Shown: positions 1-5,877, counted from the first letter of the stretch. The stretch is 6,592 nt of DNA from Chthoniobacterales bacterium (GCA_013697365.1 JACCXA010000031.1:1-6592); one strand, 5' to 3'. Made by a program: numbers and translations. Notes: generated from the letters alone by a model not told the origin.

Positions 1-408
1 GGTGCAGATCACGTCCGAGAGAGCCTTCACACCCCCGCTGCAATTGATATAGGCAATGACGTAATAGTTTTTGTCGCTATGAAACTCCAGGAAAGCCGCC
101 AGTTTCTCGGGTGGACACGATTCCGAAAGCGAGCACCCGGCATCGAGATCCGGGAGCAACACGCGTTTCGTCGGATTCACAATCTTCGCGGTCTCGGCCA
201 TGAAATGGACACCGCAGAAAAGGATGACGTCGGCCTCGGTCTCCGCCGCCTTGTAGCTCAAGCCTAACGAGTCGCCGACATAGTCGGCGACGTCCTGCAA
301 CTCGGAGACCTGGTAGTTATGCGCCAGAATGACGGCGTTCCGCGCGCGCTTCAGCTCAGTGATCTCTTCAACGAGATCAAGCCCAAAGTTTACACCGCCA
401 GTTACCAT
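1..408 (-). CDS. nadA: Quinolinate synthase NadA, N-terminal 136 residues (3' end outside window)
   Basis: NadA condenses iminoaspartate with dihydroxyacetone phosphate to quinolinate in de novo NAD synthesis; it is a cytosolic [4Fe-4S] enzyme. The translation shows ILAHNYQ (residues 26-32, substrate-binding loop), DVADYVGDS (39-47), the FCGVHFMAETAKI block (64-76) with Cys65, expected to be one of the three cluster cysteines, then LLPDLDAGCSLSESCP (84-99) and ALSDVICT (129-136). The other two cluster cysteines would lie beyond the left edge. The ATG at 408 is well fixed: an in-frame TAA (414-412) stands two codons upstream, and LVEEITELKRARNAVILAHNYQ follows at the usual distance. No strong Shine-Dalgarno sequence is seen. 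The gene is divergent from proC, and the longest proC frame would overlap its first codons. Identity is secure. Confidence 0.96.
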   Translation of the reverse strand, partial: MVTGGVNFGLDLVEEITELKRARNAVILAHNYQVSELQDVADYVGDSLGLSYKAAETEADVILFCGVHFMAETAKIVNPTKRVLLPDLDAGCSLSESCPPEKLAAFLEFHSDKNYYVIAYINCSGGVKALSDVICT

Positions 409-1252
409 CGGTTACTATCCACGGATTAATCCGAACACACAAACCTCCGGGGCGCGCTTCACTCTCGGTTTCATCGGCGCGGGCAAACTGGCAGGCTCAG
501 TCATTCGCGGCTTAGTCTTGAAGAATTTCTGTGCGCCAGACCAGATTATCGCGAGCGAGCCGAGTGCGGAGCTGCGAGCAGTTTTGCTCCGGGAAACCGG
601 CATCCGTGTTACTCCGGAGAACTCGGAAGTCGCGCGCACAGCAGGCACGATCCTCATCGGCGTGAAGCCGGCGCTTGTGCTGCCGGTCATTCAGAAAGTT
701 TCTTCTGAGCTGGGCAATAAACTAGTCATCTCGCTCGCGGCGGGCACGCGCCTCACGAAAATGGAGGCCTCGAGCGACGCGCGCTTTATGCGTGTCATGA
801 CAAACATTCCCTCCGCGTTGGGCGCGGGCGCGAGCGCACTGGCACGCGGTTCGCGAACGACCGAGGAAGACGTCCAGCAGGTGCGGGCGATGTTCGGGGC
901 GATCGGGTTAATCGTCAGCGTTGACGAAGACCAGATCGACGCCGTCACCGCGCTGGCAGGCAGCGGACCGGCCTTTGTTTATTCCGTGATCGAGGCGCTC
1001 GCCGAAGGCGGAAAGCGGGAAGGTTTACCCGCCGAGACCGCCCTCGCGCTCGCTACGCATACGGTTTTGGGGGCGGCAAGGTTTGCGGCCAAGGGCGACG
1101 CAACTCCTGAAGAACTTCGCCGCATGGTCATTACGCCCGGCGGCACGACGGCCGCTGGCCTTGCCGTGATGGAGGAGCATGCCACGACGGAGGGTTTGAG
1201 TGCCGCCATCGAAGCGGCCGCCGCTCGCGGCCGGGAAATGGCAAAGTTGTAG
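329..1252 (+). CDS. proC: Pyrroline-5-carboxylate reductase ProC (start uncertain)
   Basis: ProC reduces 1-pyrroline-5-carboxylate to proline with NAD(P)H, the last step of proline synthesis, in the cytosol. Numbered from ATG 329, the Rossmann motif GFIGAGKLAG is at residues 47-56, ILIGVKP at 108-114, the MRVMTNIPSALGAG block at 154-167, and the dimer/substrate helix DAVTALAGSGPAFVYSVIEALAEGG at 204-228 (split here as DAVTALAGSGPA and FVYSVIEALAEGG). The signature ITPGGTTAAGLAVMEE is at 268-283. The family core begins at Phe44 (position 458) and gives about 264 residues, the normal ProC length. The first 43 codons look non-conserved and overlap nadA antisense. No in-frame ATG, GTG or TTG lies between GTG 359 and the core, and neither 329 nor 359 has a good ribosome binding site, so the start is unresolved. 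The TAG stop lies inside the left REP-like unit. Identity is secure; the 5' end is not. Confidence 0.93.
   Translation: MTAFRARFSSVISSTRSSPKFTPPVTIGYYPRINPNTQTSGARFTLGFIGAGKLAGSVIRGLVLKNFCAPDQIIASEPSAELRAVLLRETGIRVTPENSEVARTAGTILIGVKPALVLPVIQKVSSELGNKLVISLAAGTRLTKMEASSDARFMRVMTNIPSALGAGASALARGSRTTEEDVQQVRAMFGAIGLIVSVDEDQIDAVTALAGSGPAFVYSVIEALAEGGKREGLPAETALALATHTVLGAARFAAKGDATPEELRRMVITPGGTTAAGLAVMEEHATTEGLSAAIEAAAARGREMAKL
389..418 (+). promoter_or_regulatory. Candidate sigma-70-type promoter for proC
   Basis: TTTACA (389-394) matches 5 of 6 bases of the -35 consensus, and TACTAT (413-418) matches 4 of 6 bases of the -10 consensus, with an 18-base spacer. It lies within and just upstream of the divergent nadA 5' end. 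Transcription from it would begin near 425. That would exclude both ATG 329 and GTG 359 as proC starts and leave a leaderless or non-canonical start. This is a pattern match only. Confidence 0.3.
422..433. repeat. Perfect 12-bp palindrome upstream of nadA
   Basis: CGGATTAATCCG is a perfect 12-base palindrome beginning 14 bases before the nadA start codon and about 25 bases before the conserved proC core. It could be an operator in the divergent nadA-proC control region. Alternatively it is a degenerate copy of the CACGGATG-type repeat seen at 5770-5800, since the flanking CCACGGAT (419-426) is shared. No regulator can be named from the sequence. Confidence 0.4.
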
Positions 1253-1446
1253 GGAAGCTGTCAGCTTCCCGTCTCCGGAATCGAAGGTTCTTAGCGTCGC
1301 AGCACGCGGAGCATGGCCGTCTCGGCTGTGTAGCCACCGGGCGTCTCGCCTGGTGCTTGGCTGCGCGGCGAAGCTCACAGCGGGGGATCGAGCAGGCGAG
1401 ACGGCCGTGCTCCGCTTCGGACACGGGAAGCCAGCAGCCTCCCTAC
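1249..1446. repeat. REPIN/BIME-like element: two inverted GTAG-palindrome units
   Basis: The outer arms are 1249-1277 (+) and 1446-1418 (read on -). Each starts with GTAG and agrees with the other at 24 of 29 positions. The left arm contains the perfect palindrome GGGAAGCTGTCAGCTTCCC (1252-1270). An inner inverted repeat, 1308-1328 against 1393-1413, matches at 19 of 21 positions (GGCCGTCTCG against CGAGACGGCC core). A third GTAG (1330-1333) is followed by a hairpin at 1335-1355: CACCGGGCG, loop TCT, CGCCTGGTG, with one non-Watson-Crick pair. A further GCTGTG/CACAGC pair (1325-1330, 1376-1381) closes the centre. GTAG followed by a palindrome, arranged as an inverted pair, is the known architecture of REP doublets mobilised by REP-associated tyrosine transposases (RAYTs). 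No such transposase is in the window. The element fills the whole gap between the convergent proC and aroE genes and may help end transcription there, although no T-tract is present. Confidence 0.75.
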
Positions 1447-1490
1447 AGTTCATGTGCGAGTGCCGCCCAGTTCATGCGCGAGTGCCGCCC
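1447..1490. repeat. 22-bp tandem duplication at the aroE 3' end
   Basis: Two adjacent 22-base copies, 1447-1468 and 1469-1490, differ at one base (T1455 against C1477). The period is not a multiple of three, so the aroE frame changes between copies. The upstream copy is read as R-A-A-L-A-H-E-L. The second is read in a new frame as G-G-T-R-T and then meets TGA at 1452-1450. Removing the copy next to the REP-like element would make aroE end CTG TAG, with the TAG coming from the element's GTAG. Confidence 0.9.
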
Positions 1491-2391
1491 GCATGACCTC
1501 GATCGGCGCGTCCCGATCGAACCACGTTTCAAACGCCAGCGCGCCCTGATGCAACAGCATCGATAAACCATTTGCGCCCCGCGCTCCCGCTTCGGCGGTA
1601 GCAACCAGCAACGGAGTGCGCTGCTGCGAATAGACCGTGTCGTAGACCAGCAGATGAGGCGCGAGCAGAGAAGCAGCGATGGGCGAAGCGTCCGAATGGT
1701 GCAGGCCCACAGAACTCGCGTTCACGAGCAGGTCTGAGTTCGCGATCTGGAAGCGCAAAGCGCGTTCCTCCCACGGGATCACCGTCAGGCGTGGCACGGG
1801 GCCCGAGACGCGAGCATCCGCAAAGGAATTCTTCAACTCCACCGCCAGCTGTTCTGCTTTATCGGCCATTCGATTAACCAGGACGAGCCGCTCGCAACCT
1901 TCGGCCGCGCATTGCATCGCAATGGCGCGACCGGCGCCTCCTCCGGCCCCGAGCAAGAGCACGCGCAGGTCACGCAGATCGACGGCGAACTCGCTGCGAA
2001 TAGCACGCGCGAAACCGGGACCATCCGTATTCGAACCCCACAGTCGTTCGCCTTCGATACGCACGGTATTGATCGCACCGACCACCCGCGCGAAATCGCT
2101 CAGCTGGTCGAGTACGCCGACGGCGCTCATTTTGTGAGGGACGGTAAGATTCACGCCGATGAAGCCAAGCGCCGGAAGGAGCCGCAGCGCTGTTTGGATT
2201 TCCTCGGTCCGAATTTGAAAACGCGCGTAACGCATCGCAAGGCCGCAGTGGGTCAAGGCGGCGTTGTGCATTTGCGGCGAAAGTGAATGGTGGACCGGAT
2301 CACCGAAAACGCCGAGGCGGATCGGTTGATTTTCGTTGGCCGCAGCCGCCTCCCAGTTCTGAAGATCGCTTAATGTATAAGACTCTTTCAA
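1450..2391 (-). CDS. aroE: Shikimate dehydrogenase AroE (likely TTG start)
   Basis: AroE reduces 3-dehydroshikimate to shikimate with NADPH in the chorismate pathway. Numbered from TTG 2391 (313 residues), the shikimate-binding HSLSP motif is at 35-39, NLTVPHK with the catalytic Lys at 81-87, GAINTV with the conserved Asn at 105-110, and SNTDG with catalytic Asp at 120-124. The NADP-binding glycine loop GAGGGAG is at 148-154, followed by LVNR (171-174), LLVNASSVGL (221-230) and the C-terminal GLSMLLHQGALAFE (275-288). The only start codons upstream of the first motif are TTG 2481 and TTG 2391. The second is preferred because it gives (M)KESYTLSDLQNWE directly before the catalytic domain, a form I associate with verrucomicrobial AroE, and because the 30 residues before it look unconserved. 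The ribosome binding site is weak (CAGG five bases upstream). The last five residues, GGTRT, come from the 22-bp duplication. Identity is secure; the start is moderately so. Confidence 0.93.
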   Translation of the reverse strand: MKESYTLSDLQNWEAAAANENQPIRLGVFGDPVHHSLSPQMHNAALTHCGLAMRYARFQIRTEEIQTALRLLPALGFIGVNLTVPHKMSAVGVLDQLSDFARVVGAINTVRIEGERLWGSNTDGPGFARAIRSEFAVDLRDLRVLLLGAGGGAGRAIAMQCAAEGCERLVLVNRMADKAEQLAVELKNSFADARVSGPVPRLTVIPWEERALRFQIANSDLLVNASSVGLHHSDASPIAASLLAPHLLVYDTVYSQQRTPLLVATAEAGARGANGLSMLLHQGALAFETWFDRDAPIEVMRAALAHELGGTRT

Positions 2392-2514
2392 CGCGCCTGA
2401 ACGGTAGGGAGGCGCGCGGTGGCGTCCAATCGTCCGAGCCTTGGGGTCGACAACGAAGACCAGCGCGCGGACCTCTACCAACTTCCATTTCGTCTGCTAA
2501 GGTCGAACCGCGTC
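2392..2514. other. Divergent aroE-glnS intergenic region
   Basis: This gap should hold promoters for both divergent genes, but no convincing -35/-10 pair was found for either. It contains GTAGGGAGGC (2404-2413), which is identical to the start of the right REP-like unit (1446-1437 read on the minus strand). A weak imperfect hairpin follows (GGAGGC against GCGTCC, 2408-2430), so this may be a decayed single REP unit. AAGG at 2499-2502 is a possible, distant ribosome binding site for glnS. Confidence 0.4.
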
Positions 2515-4299
2515 ATGACCGAAGCCGCCGAAAAAGAAACAGCGCCACCGACAGATTTCATTCGCGAAATCGTAATGCAAGATGTGCAAGCCGGTAAGCA
2601 CGGCAGCGTCCACACCCGCTTCCCGCCCGAGCCGAACGGTTACCTCCACATTGGGCACGCCAAGGCGATTTGCCTCGGTGTCGGCCTCGCCCGGGAATTC
2701 GGCGGCCTGTGCAACGTGCGCATGGATGACACCAATCCAGCAAAGGAAGAATCCGAGTATGTGGATTCAATCCTGGCCGACGTGCGTTGGCTCCTGACTG
2801 GGTGGGGTGAACCGAATATCGGACTTAAGCCCGTGGGCAAAACGCCCGAAATCGTCACCGTCGACGGGCGCCGCGATTTCCAATTACGACCTCTCCCCTA
2901 CGGCGAAGACGCGGCTGGCCTGGCGCCCTTTTATGCGTCCGATTACTTCGAGCAGATCTACGTCTACGCAGAGCAGCTGGTCCGCGCGGGCAAAGCTTAC
3001 GTCTGCGACATGACGGCTGAGGAGACGGATCAATACCGTCGCATCGGCAAAGAAAGTCCGTTTCGCAGTCGTTCAACGTCCGAGAATGAAGACCTTCTCA
3101 CGCGAATGAGGGCCGGCGAGTTTCCGGAGGGGGCACGGACCTTGCGCGCCAAAATCGACATGTCATCGCCAAACATGTGGCTGCGCGACCCGGTGCTTTA
3201 TCGCATCCGTCATGTCGAACATCATCATACCGGGGATGCCTGGTGCATCTATCCGATGTACGACTTCGCCCATTGCCTGAGCGATTACATCGAAGGTATC
3301 ACGCACTCGCTTTGCACGCTCGAGTTCGAGGTGCATCGCCCGCTCTACGATTGGATACTCCAGTCGCTCGAACTGCCGCGCTCGCTCCCGCGTCAGATCG
3401 AATTCGCGCGCTTGAACATCGATTACACCGTCATCAGTAAGCGCAAACTGCTGCAACTGGTAAACGACGGCTCAGTCCAGGGCTGGGATGATCCACGCAT
3501 GCCGACGCTTTCCGGCTTGCGGCGGCGGGGCATCACCGCGACCGCGATCCGCAGCTTTATCACAGAAATCGGCGTCACGAAGTATCCGAGCCTGACCGAA
3601 TTTGCGTTACTCGAGCACGCGGTGCGGCAGGAATTTAATCGGAGCGCGCAAAGGCGTTTCGCTGTCCTGCGTCCGATCAAGGTTGTCGTAACCAATTATC
3701 CGGAAGGCCGGGTCGAAGAGCTGAGCGCCATTAACAATCCGGAAAATCCGGAAGCCGGCACGCGCCAGCTTCCTTTCAGTCGCGAACTTTTCATCGAAAG
3801 CGCCGACTTCATGGAAGTGCCGCCGCCCAAGTATTTTCGTCTCAAGCCCGGCGGGGAAGTGCGACTAAAGTATGCCTATATCATCAAGTGCGACAAGGCC
3901 GTAAAGAATGAGGCGGGAGAAATAACCGAGCTGCGCTGCACTGCCGATCTCGACAGTAAATCCGGCGGCCCGACTTCGAACCGGAAGGTGAAGGGAACGA
4001 TCCATTGGGTTAGCGCCGCGCAGGCCGTGGGCGCCGAAGTGCGTCTCTACGACCGACTGTTTACCGTCCCGGAACCGGACGCTGACGGCGACTTCAAAGC
4101 GCACCTGAATCCCGCCTCGCTCGAGATTGTCAAAGCGAAATGTGAGCCGTCATTAGCTAACGCGAAGGCGGAAGAGCGCTATCAATTCGAGCGCCTTGCC
4201 TATTTCGCGCTCGATCCAGATTCGGCACCCGGAAAGCCCGTCTTCAACCGCACGATCACGCTCAAAGACACTTGGGCGAAGGAAGCGAAGAAGAGCTGA
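2515..4299 (+). CDS. glnS: Glutaminyl-tRNA synthetase GlnRS
   Basis: This class Ic aminoacyl-tRNA synthetase attaches glutamine directly to tRNA-Gln in the cytosol. From ATG 2515 it has 594 residues. RFPPEPNGYLHIGHAKAICL (35-54) carries the HIGH motif at 45-48, followed by DDTNPAKEESEY (71-82), MWLRDPVLYRIRHVEHHHTG (221-240), WCIYPMYDFAHCLSDYIEGI (243-262) and ITHSLCTLEFE (262-272). VISKRKL (306-312) is the GlnRS form of KMSKS, and GWDDPRMPTLSGLRRRGIT (323-341) follows. The C-terminal half matches the anticodon-binding beta-barrels, for example VKGTIHWVSAAQAVGAEVRL, LYDRLF and the terminal PVFNRTITLKDTWAK. Compared with my recollection of E. coli GlnRS (554 residues) it has about 37 extra residues at 101-138. 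ATG 2515 is chosen over the longer GTG 2419 frame because conserved sequence starts at DFIREIV and an AAGG lies 12 bases upstream. It is convergent with gltX. Confidence 0.97.
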   Translation: MTEAAEKETAPPTDFIREIVMQDVQAGKHGSVHTRFPPEPNGYLHIGHAKAICLGVGLAREFGGLCNVRMDDTNPAKEESEYVDSILADVRWLLTGWGEPNIGLKPVGKTPEIVTVDGRRDFQLRPLPYGEDAAGLAPFYASDYFEQIYVYAEQLVRAGKAYVCDMTAEETDQYRRIGKESPFRSRSTSENEDLLTRMRAGEFPEGARTLRAKIDMSSPNMWLRDPVLYRIRHVEHHHTGDAWCIYPMYDFAHCLSDYIEGITHSLCTLEFEVHRPLYDWILQSLELPRSLPRQIEFARLNIDYTVISKRKLLQLVNDGSVQGWDDPRMPTLSGLRRRGITATAIRSFITEIGVTKYPSLTEFALLEHAVRQEFNRSAQRRFAVLRPIKVVVTNYPEGRVEELSAINNPENPEAGTRQLPFSRELFIESADFMEVPPPKYFRLKPGGEVRLKYAYIIKCDKAVKNEAGEITELRCTADLDSKSGGPTSNRKVKGTIHWVSAAQAVGAEVRLYDRLFTVPEPDADGDFKAHLNPASLEIVKAKCEPSLANAKAEERYQFERLAYFALDPDSAPGKPVFNRTITLKDTWAKEAKKS

Positions 4300-4333
4300 G
4301 ACATACCGCAATTCGCGCTGACAATGTTCGTCC

Positions 4334-4351
4334 GCGCGGAGGGCGCCGCGC
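4334..4351. other. GC-rich hairpin after glnS
   Basis: GCGCGG (4334-4339) pairs with CCGCGC (4346-4351) across a six-base loop, 35 bases after the glnS stop. No T-tract follows on either strand. It may assist transcription ending for glnS, but a hairpin of this size in GC-rich sequence could be chance. Confidence 0.3.
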
Positions 4352-4376
4352 TGCTGCACGGCAAAGTGCTAAATTC

Positions 4377-4397
4377 GTTTCGGTAGAATACCGAAAC
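4377..4397. terminator. Perfect 8-bp hairpin between convergent glnS and gltX
   Basis: GTTTCGGT (4377-4384) and ACCGAAAC (4390-4397) form a perfect 8-base stem with loop AGAAT. The hairpin sits 22 bases beyond the gltX stop and 77 bases beyond the glnS stop, the right place for a shared bidirectional terminator. In the gltX direction the stem is followed by GAATTT, a short T-rich stretch. In the glnS direction CACCACG follows, with no T-run. It is a better candidate for gltX than for glnS. Confidence 0.5.
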
Positions 4398-4418
4398 CAC
4401 CACGCCAGGAGGCGCGCG

Positions 4419-5753
4419 CTAGCAAAAGGCGAATGTCTGGCACGCGCGTTCAATCCGCGCGAGCACCTTCTCTTTGCCAAGCACTTCGAGAAGATGATAG
4501 AGGCTTGGGCCGGCGTTGCTCCCGGTGACCGCGAGACGAGTGGGGTGGACGAGGAGGCCGACCTTGACTGCAAGCTGAGCCGCGGCGGCTTTCAGCGCAG
4601 TCTCGAGCGTGGCGGCATCGAATGAAGGTGCGTTCGCGAAGGCATCCCGCACCGCGACCAGACGTGGTTGATTCTCGGGCGTGAAATGTTTCGCGACGCC
4701 CTCCTGATTGAACGGGAAGTCATCGCGGAAGTAGAAACCGCAATACGGAGGCAGCTCGGCAAGCGTTTTGAACTTTCCGACGCAGGTATCAAGTGCCGCC
4801 TGGATGTAAGGATCGGGAAAGGCCGCCAAATCGATGCCGGCGCGAGCTAACGTTCGGGTCGCGAGGGCGTAGAAACGCTCGCCCTTCAATTCGCGCGCGT
4901 ACTCACCGTTGAGCCAGGTACATTTCTCGAGGTCGAAGGAGGCGTTCTTGCGATTTATTTTCTCCAGCTCAAATAGGCGGACGACTTCCTCAAGATCCAA
5001 CTTTTCGCGATTATCCTTCGGCGACCAGCCGAGCAAACAGAGGTAATTGCGGACGGCTTCGGGAAGGAAACCTTCTTCGATGTAGGTATTCAGGCTGGCG
5101 CCGACGTCGCGCTTGCTCATCTTCGAGCCGTCCTTGTTCAGAATAAGCGGGATGTGGGCGAAGTGAGGCGGCGCAGCACCGAGCGCGCGATAGAGCTCGA
5201 TGTGTTTCGGCGTGTTCGAAAGATGGTCTTCACCGCGAATGACGTGGCTGATCTTCATCTCGATGTCGTCCACGACATTCACGAAATGAAAAATCCAGGA
5301 GCCATCTGGGCGCCGGATCGTCATGTCCGGATGCGTCTCGGGGTTTGTAAGATCGAAATCAATCCGACCGCAAACGACGTCATCCACCACAACGTGCTCA
5401 CGTGGTGAACGGAAGCGGGTGGCACCCGCATCGTCGTAGAGATGACCGGTCGTTTGCAACCGTTGCAGGTGTCGCTCGTAGATCCCATTCCGCTGGCTTT
5501 GAAAGTACGGACCAAAATCACCGCCAGCTCTGGGCCCCTCGTCCCAATCGAGACCCAGCCAGTCCAAGCCGTCGTAAATCGCCGCCGCGGCCTCTTCCGT
5601 GTTTCGTGTCTTGTCGGTGTCTTCAACGCGCAGAATGAATTTCCCGCCGTGGTGCCGCGCGAAGAGCCAATTGAAAAGTGCCGTGCGCGCGCCTCCGATG
5701 TGCAAATAGCCCGTGGGAGACGGGGCGAAGCGGACGCGGAAGTCAGAATTCAT
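4419..5753 (-). CDS. gltX: Glutamyl-tRNA synthetase GluRS
   Basis: GltX charges tRNA-Glu with glutamate, supplying translation and, in organisms that use the C5 route, tetrapyrrole synthesis. The product has 444 residues. RFAPSPTGYLHIGGARTALF (8-27) holds the HIGH-equivalent HIGG at 18-21, followed by LRVEDTDKTR (41-50), VIRGEDHLSNTPKHIELYRA (171-190) and GSKMSKRDVG (209-218) with the KMSKS loop. LLGWSPKDN (240-248) leads into the helical anticodon-binding domain, which ends with a VTGSNAGPSLYHLLEVLGKE segment. The zinc-type Cys-rich segment of E. coli GluRS is missing: GHLYDDAGATRFRSPRE (103-119) passes straight to VDDVVCGRI, about 35-40 residues shorter there. Its length and anticodon domain rule out a truncated glutamyl-queuosine synthetase. 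ATG 5753 fits the family start; no clear Shine-Dalgarno sequence is seen. tilS lies 124 bases upstream on the same strand. Confidence 0.96.
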   Translation of the reverse strand: MNSDFRVRFAPSPTGYLHIGGARTALFNWLFARHHGGKFILRVEDTDKTRNTEEAAAAIYDGLDWLGLDWDEGPRAGGDFGPYFQSQRNGIYERHLQRLQTTGHLYDDAGATRFRSPREHVVVDDVVCGRIDFDLTNPETHPDMTIRRPDGSWIFHFVNVVDDIEMKISHVIRGEDHLSNTPKHIELYRALGAAPPHFAHIPLILNKDGSKMSKRDVGASLNTYIEEGFLPEAVRNYLCLLGWSPKDNREKLDLEEVVRLFELEKINRKNASFDLEKCTWLNGEYARELKGERFYALATRTLARAGIDLAAFPDPYIQAALDTCVGKFKTLAELPPYCGFYFRDDFPFNQEGVAKHFTPENQPRLVAVRDAFANAPSFDAATLETALKAAAAQLAVKVGLLVHPTRLAVTGSNAGPSLYHLLEVLGKEKVLARIERACQTFAFC

Positions 5754-5769
5754 GGGCGTGGACTTTAGC

Positions 5770-5800
5770 CACGGATGGACACGGATGAAACACAGATGGT
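5770..5800. repeat. Short tandem CACGGATG-type repeat upstream of gltX
   Basis: Three imperfect units, CACGGATGGA (5770-5779), CACGGATGAAA (5780-5790) and CACAGATGGT (5791-5800), lie 16 bases before the gltX start codon. On the gltX strand they read as ATCCGTGTCC-like units ending in ATCCGTGGCTAAA. I recall similar ATCCGTGG-type repeats dispersed between genes in several environmental bacterial genomes, but cannot verify that here. The nadA upstream region has a related ATCCGTGG. Confidence 0.6.
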
Positions 5801-5809
5801 ATTGAATGT

Positions 5810-5825
5810 GGGGCTCGAGTGCCCC
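5810..5825. other. Small GC hairpin after tilS
   Basis: GGGGC (5810-5814) pairs with GCCCC (5821-5825) around TCGAGT. It lies 53 bases beyond the tilS stop in the tilS-gltX gap. No T-run follows on the minus strand, so terminator function is doubtful. The rest of this 124-base gap (5754-5877) shows only the tandem repeat, and no clear gltX promoter. Confidence 0.25.
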
Positions 5826-5877
5826 CGATTGTTGACATGCGTGAGTTCAAAACCGTCGGCGCGCCCAAGCCTTTCGC

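Noticed and set aside
788..812. ProC has VMTNIP where many bacterial ProC have VMPNTP.
   Set aside because: From memory, human PYCR1 has MTNTP at this place, so the Thr is a known family variant and not a sign of inactivation.
1249..1446. The inverted repeats as ends of an insertion sequence or MITE.
   Set aside because: There is no transposase and no clear target duplication spanning both ends; the GTAG-palindrome pairs fit REP doublets better. The 22-bp duplication is on one side only.
1025..1453. Minus-strand open frame of 142 codons across the proC 3' end and the REP-like element.
   Set aside because: It is antisense to well-conserved proC codons, with low-complexity Arg-rich sequence and no domain; open frames like this are common in GC-rich DNA.
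1200..1496. Plus-strand open frame of 98 codons across the repeat element as a possible small protein.
   Set aside because: Its sequence is made of the repeat arms and the antisense of aroE, with no ribosome binding site or protein-like pattern.
2392..2481. Longer aroE reading from TTG 2481, adding 30 residues.
   Set aside because: The extra residues show no family resemblance and leave only 33 bases for divergent aroE and glnS control; TTG 2391 gives a family-like N-terminus.
2419..2514. Longer glnS reading from GTG 2419.
   Set aside because: The added 32 residues are unlike GlnRS and lie in the region expected to hold promoters; ATG 2515 is directly before conserved sequence.
4408..4418. 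GGAGGCGCGCG at 4408-4418 repeats the 11-mer at 2408-2418.
   Set aside because: The match is mostly alternating GC in GC-rich sequence and does not extend into the GTAG part, so it is probably chance.
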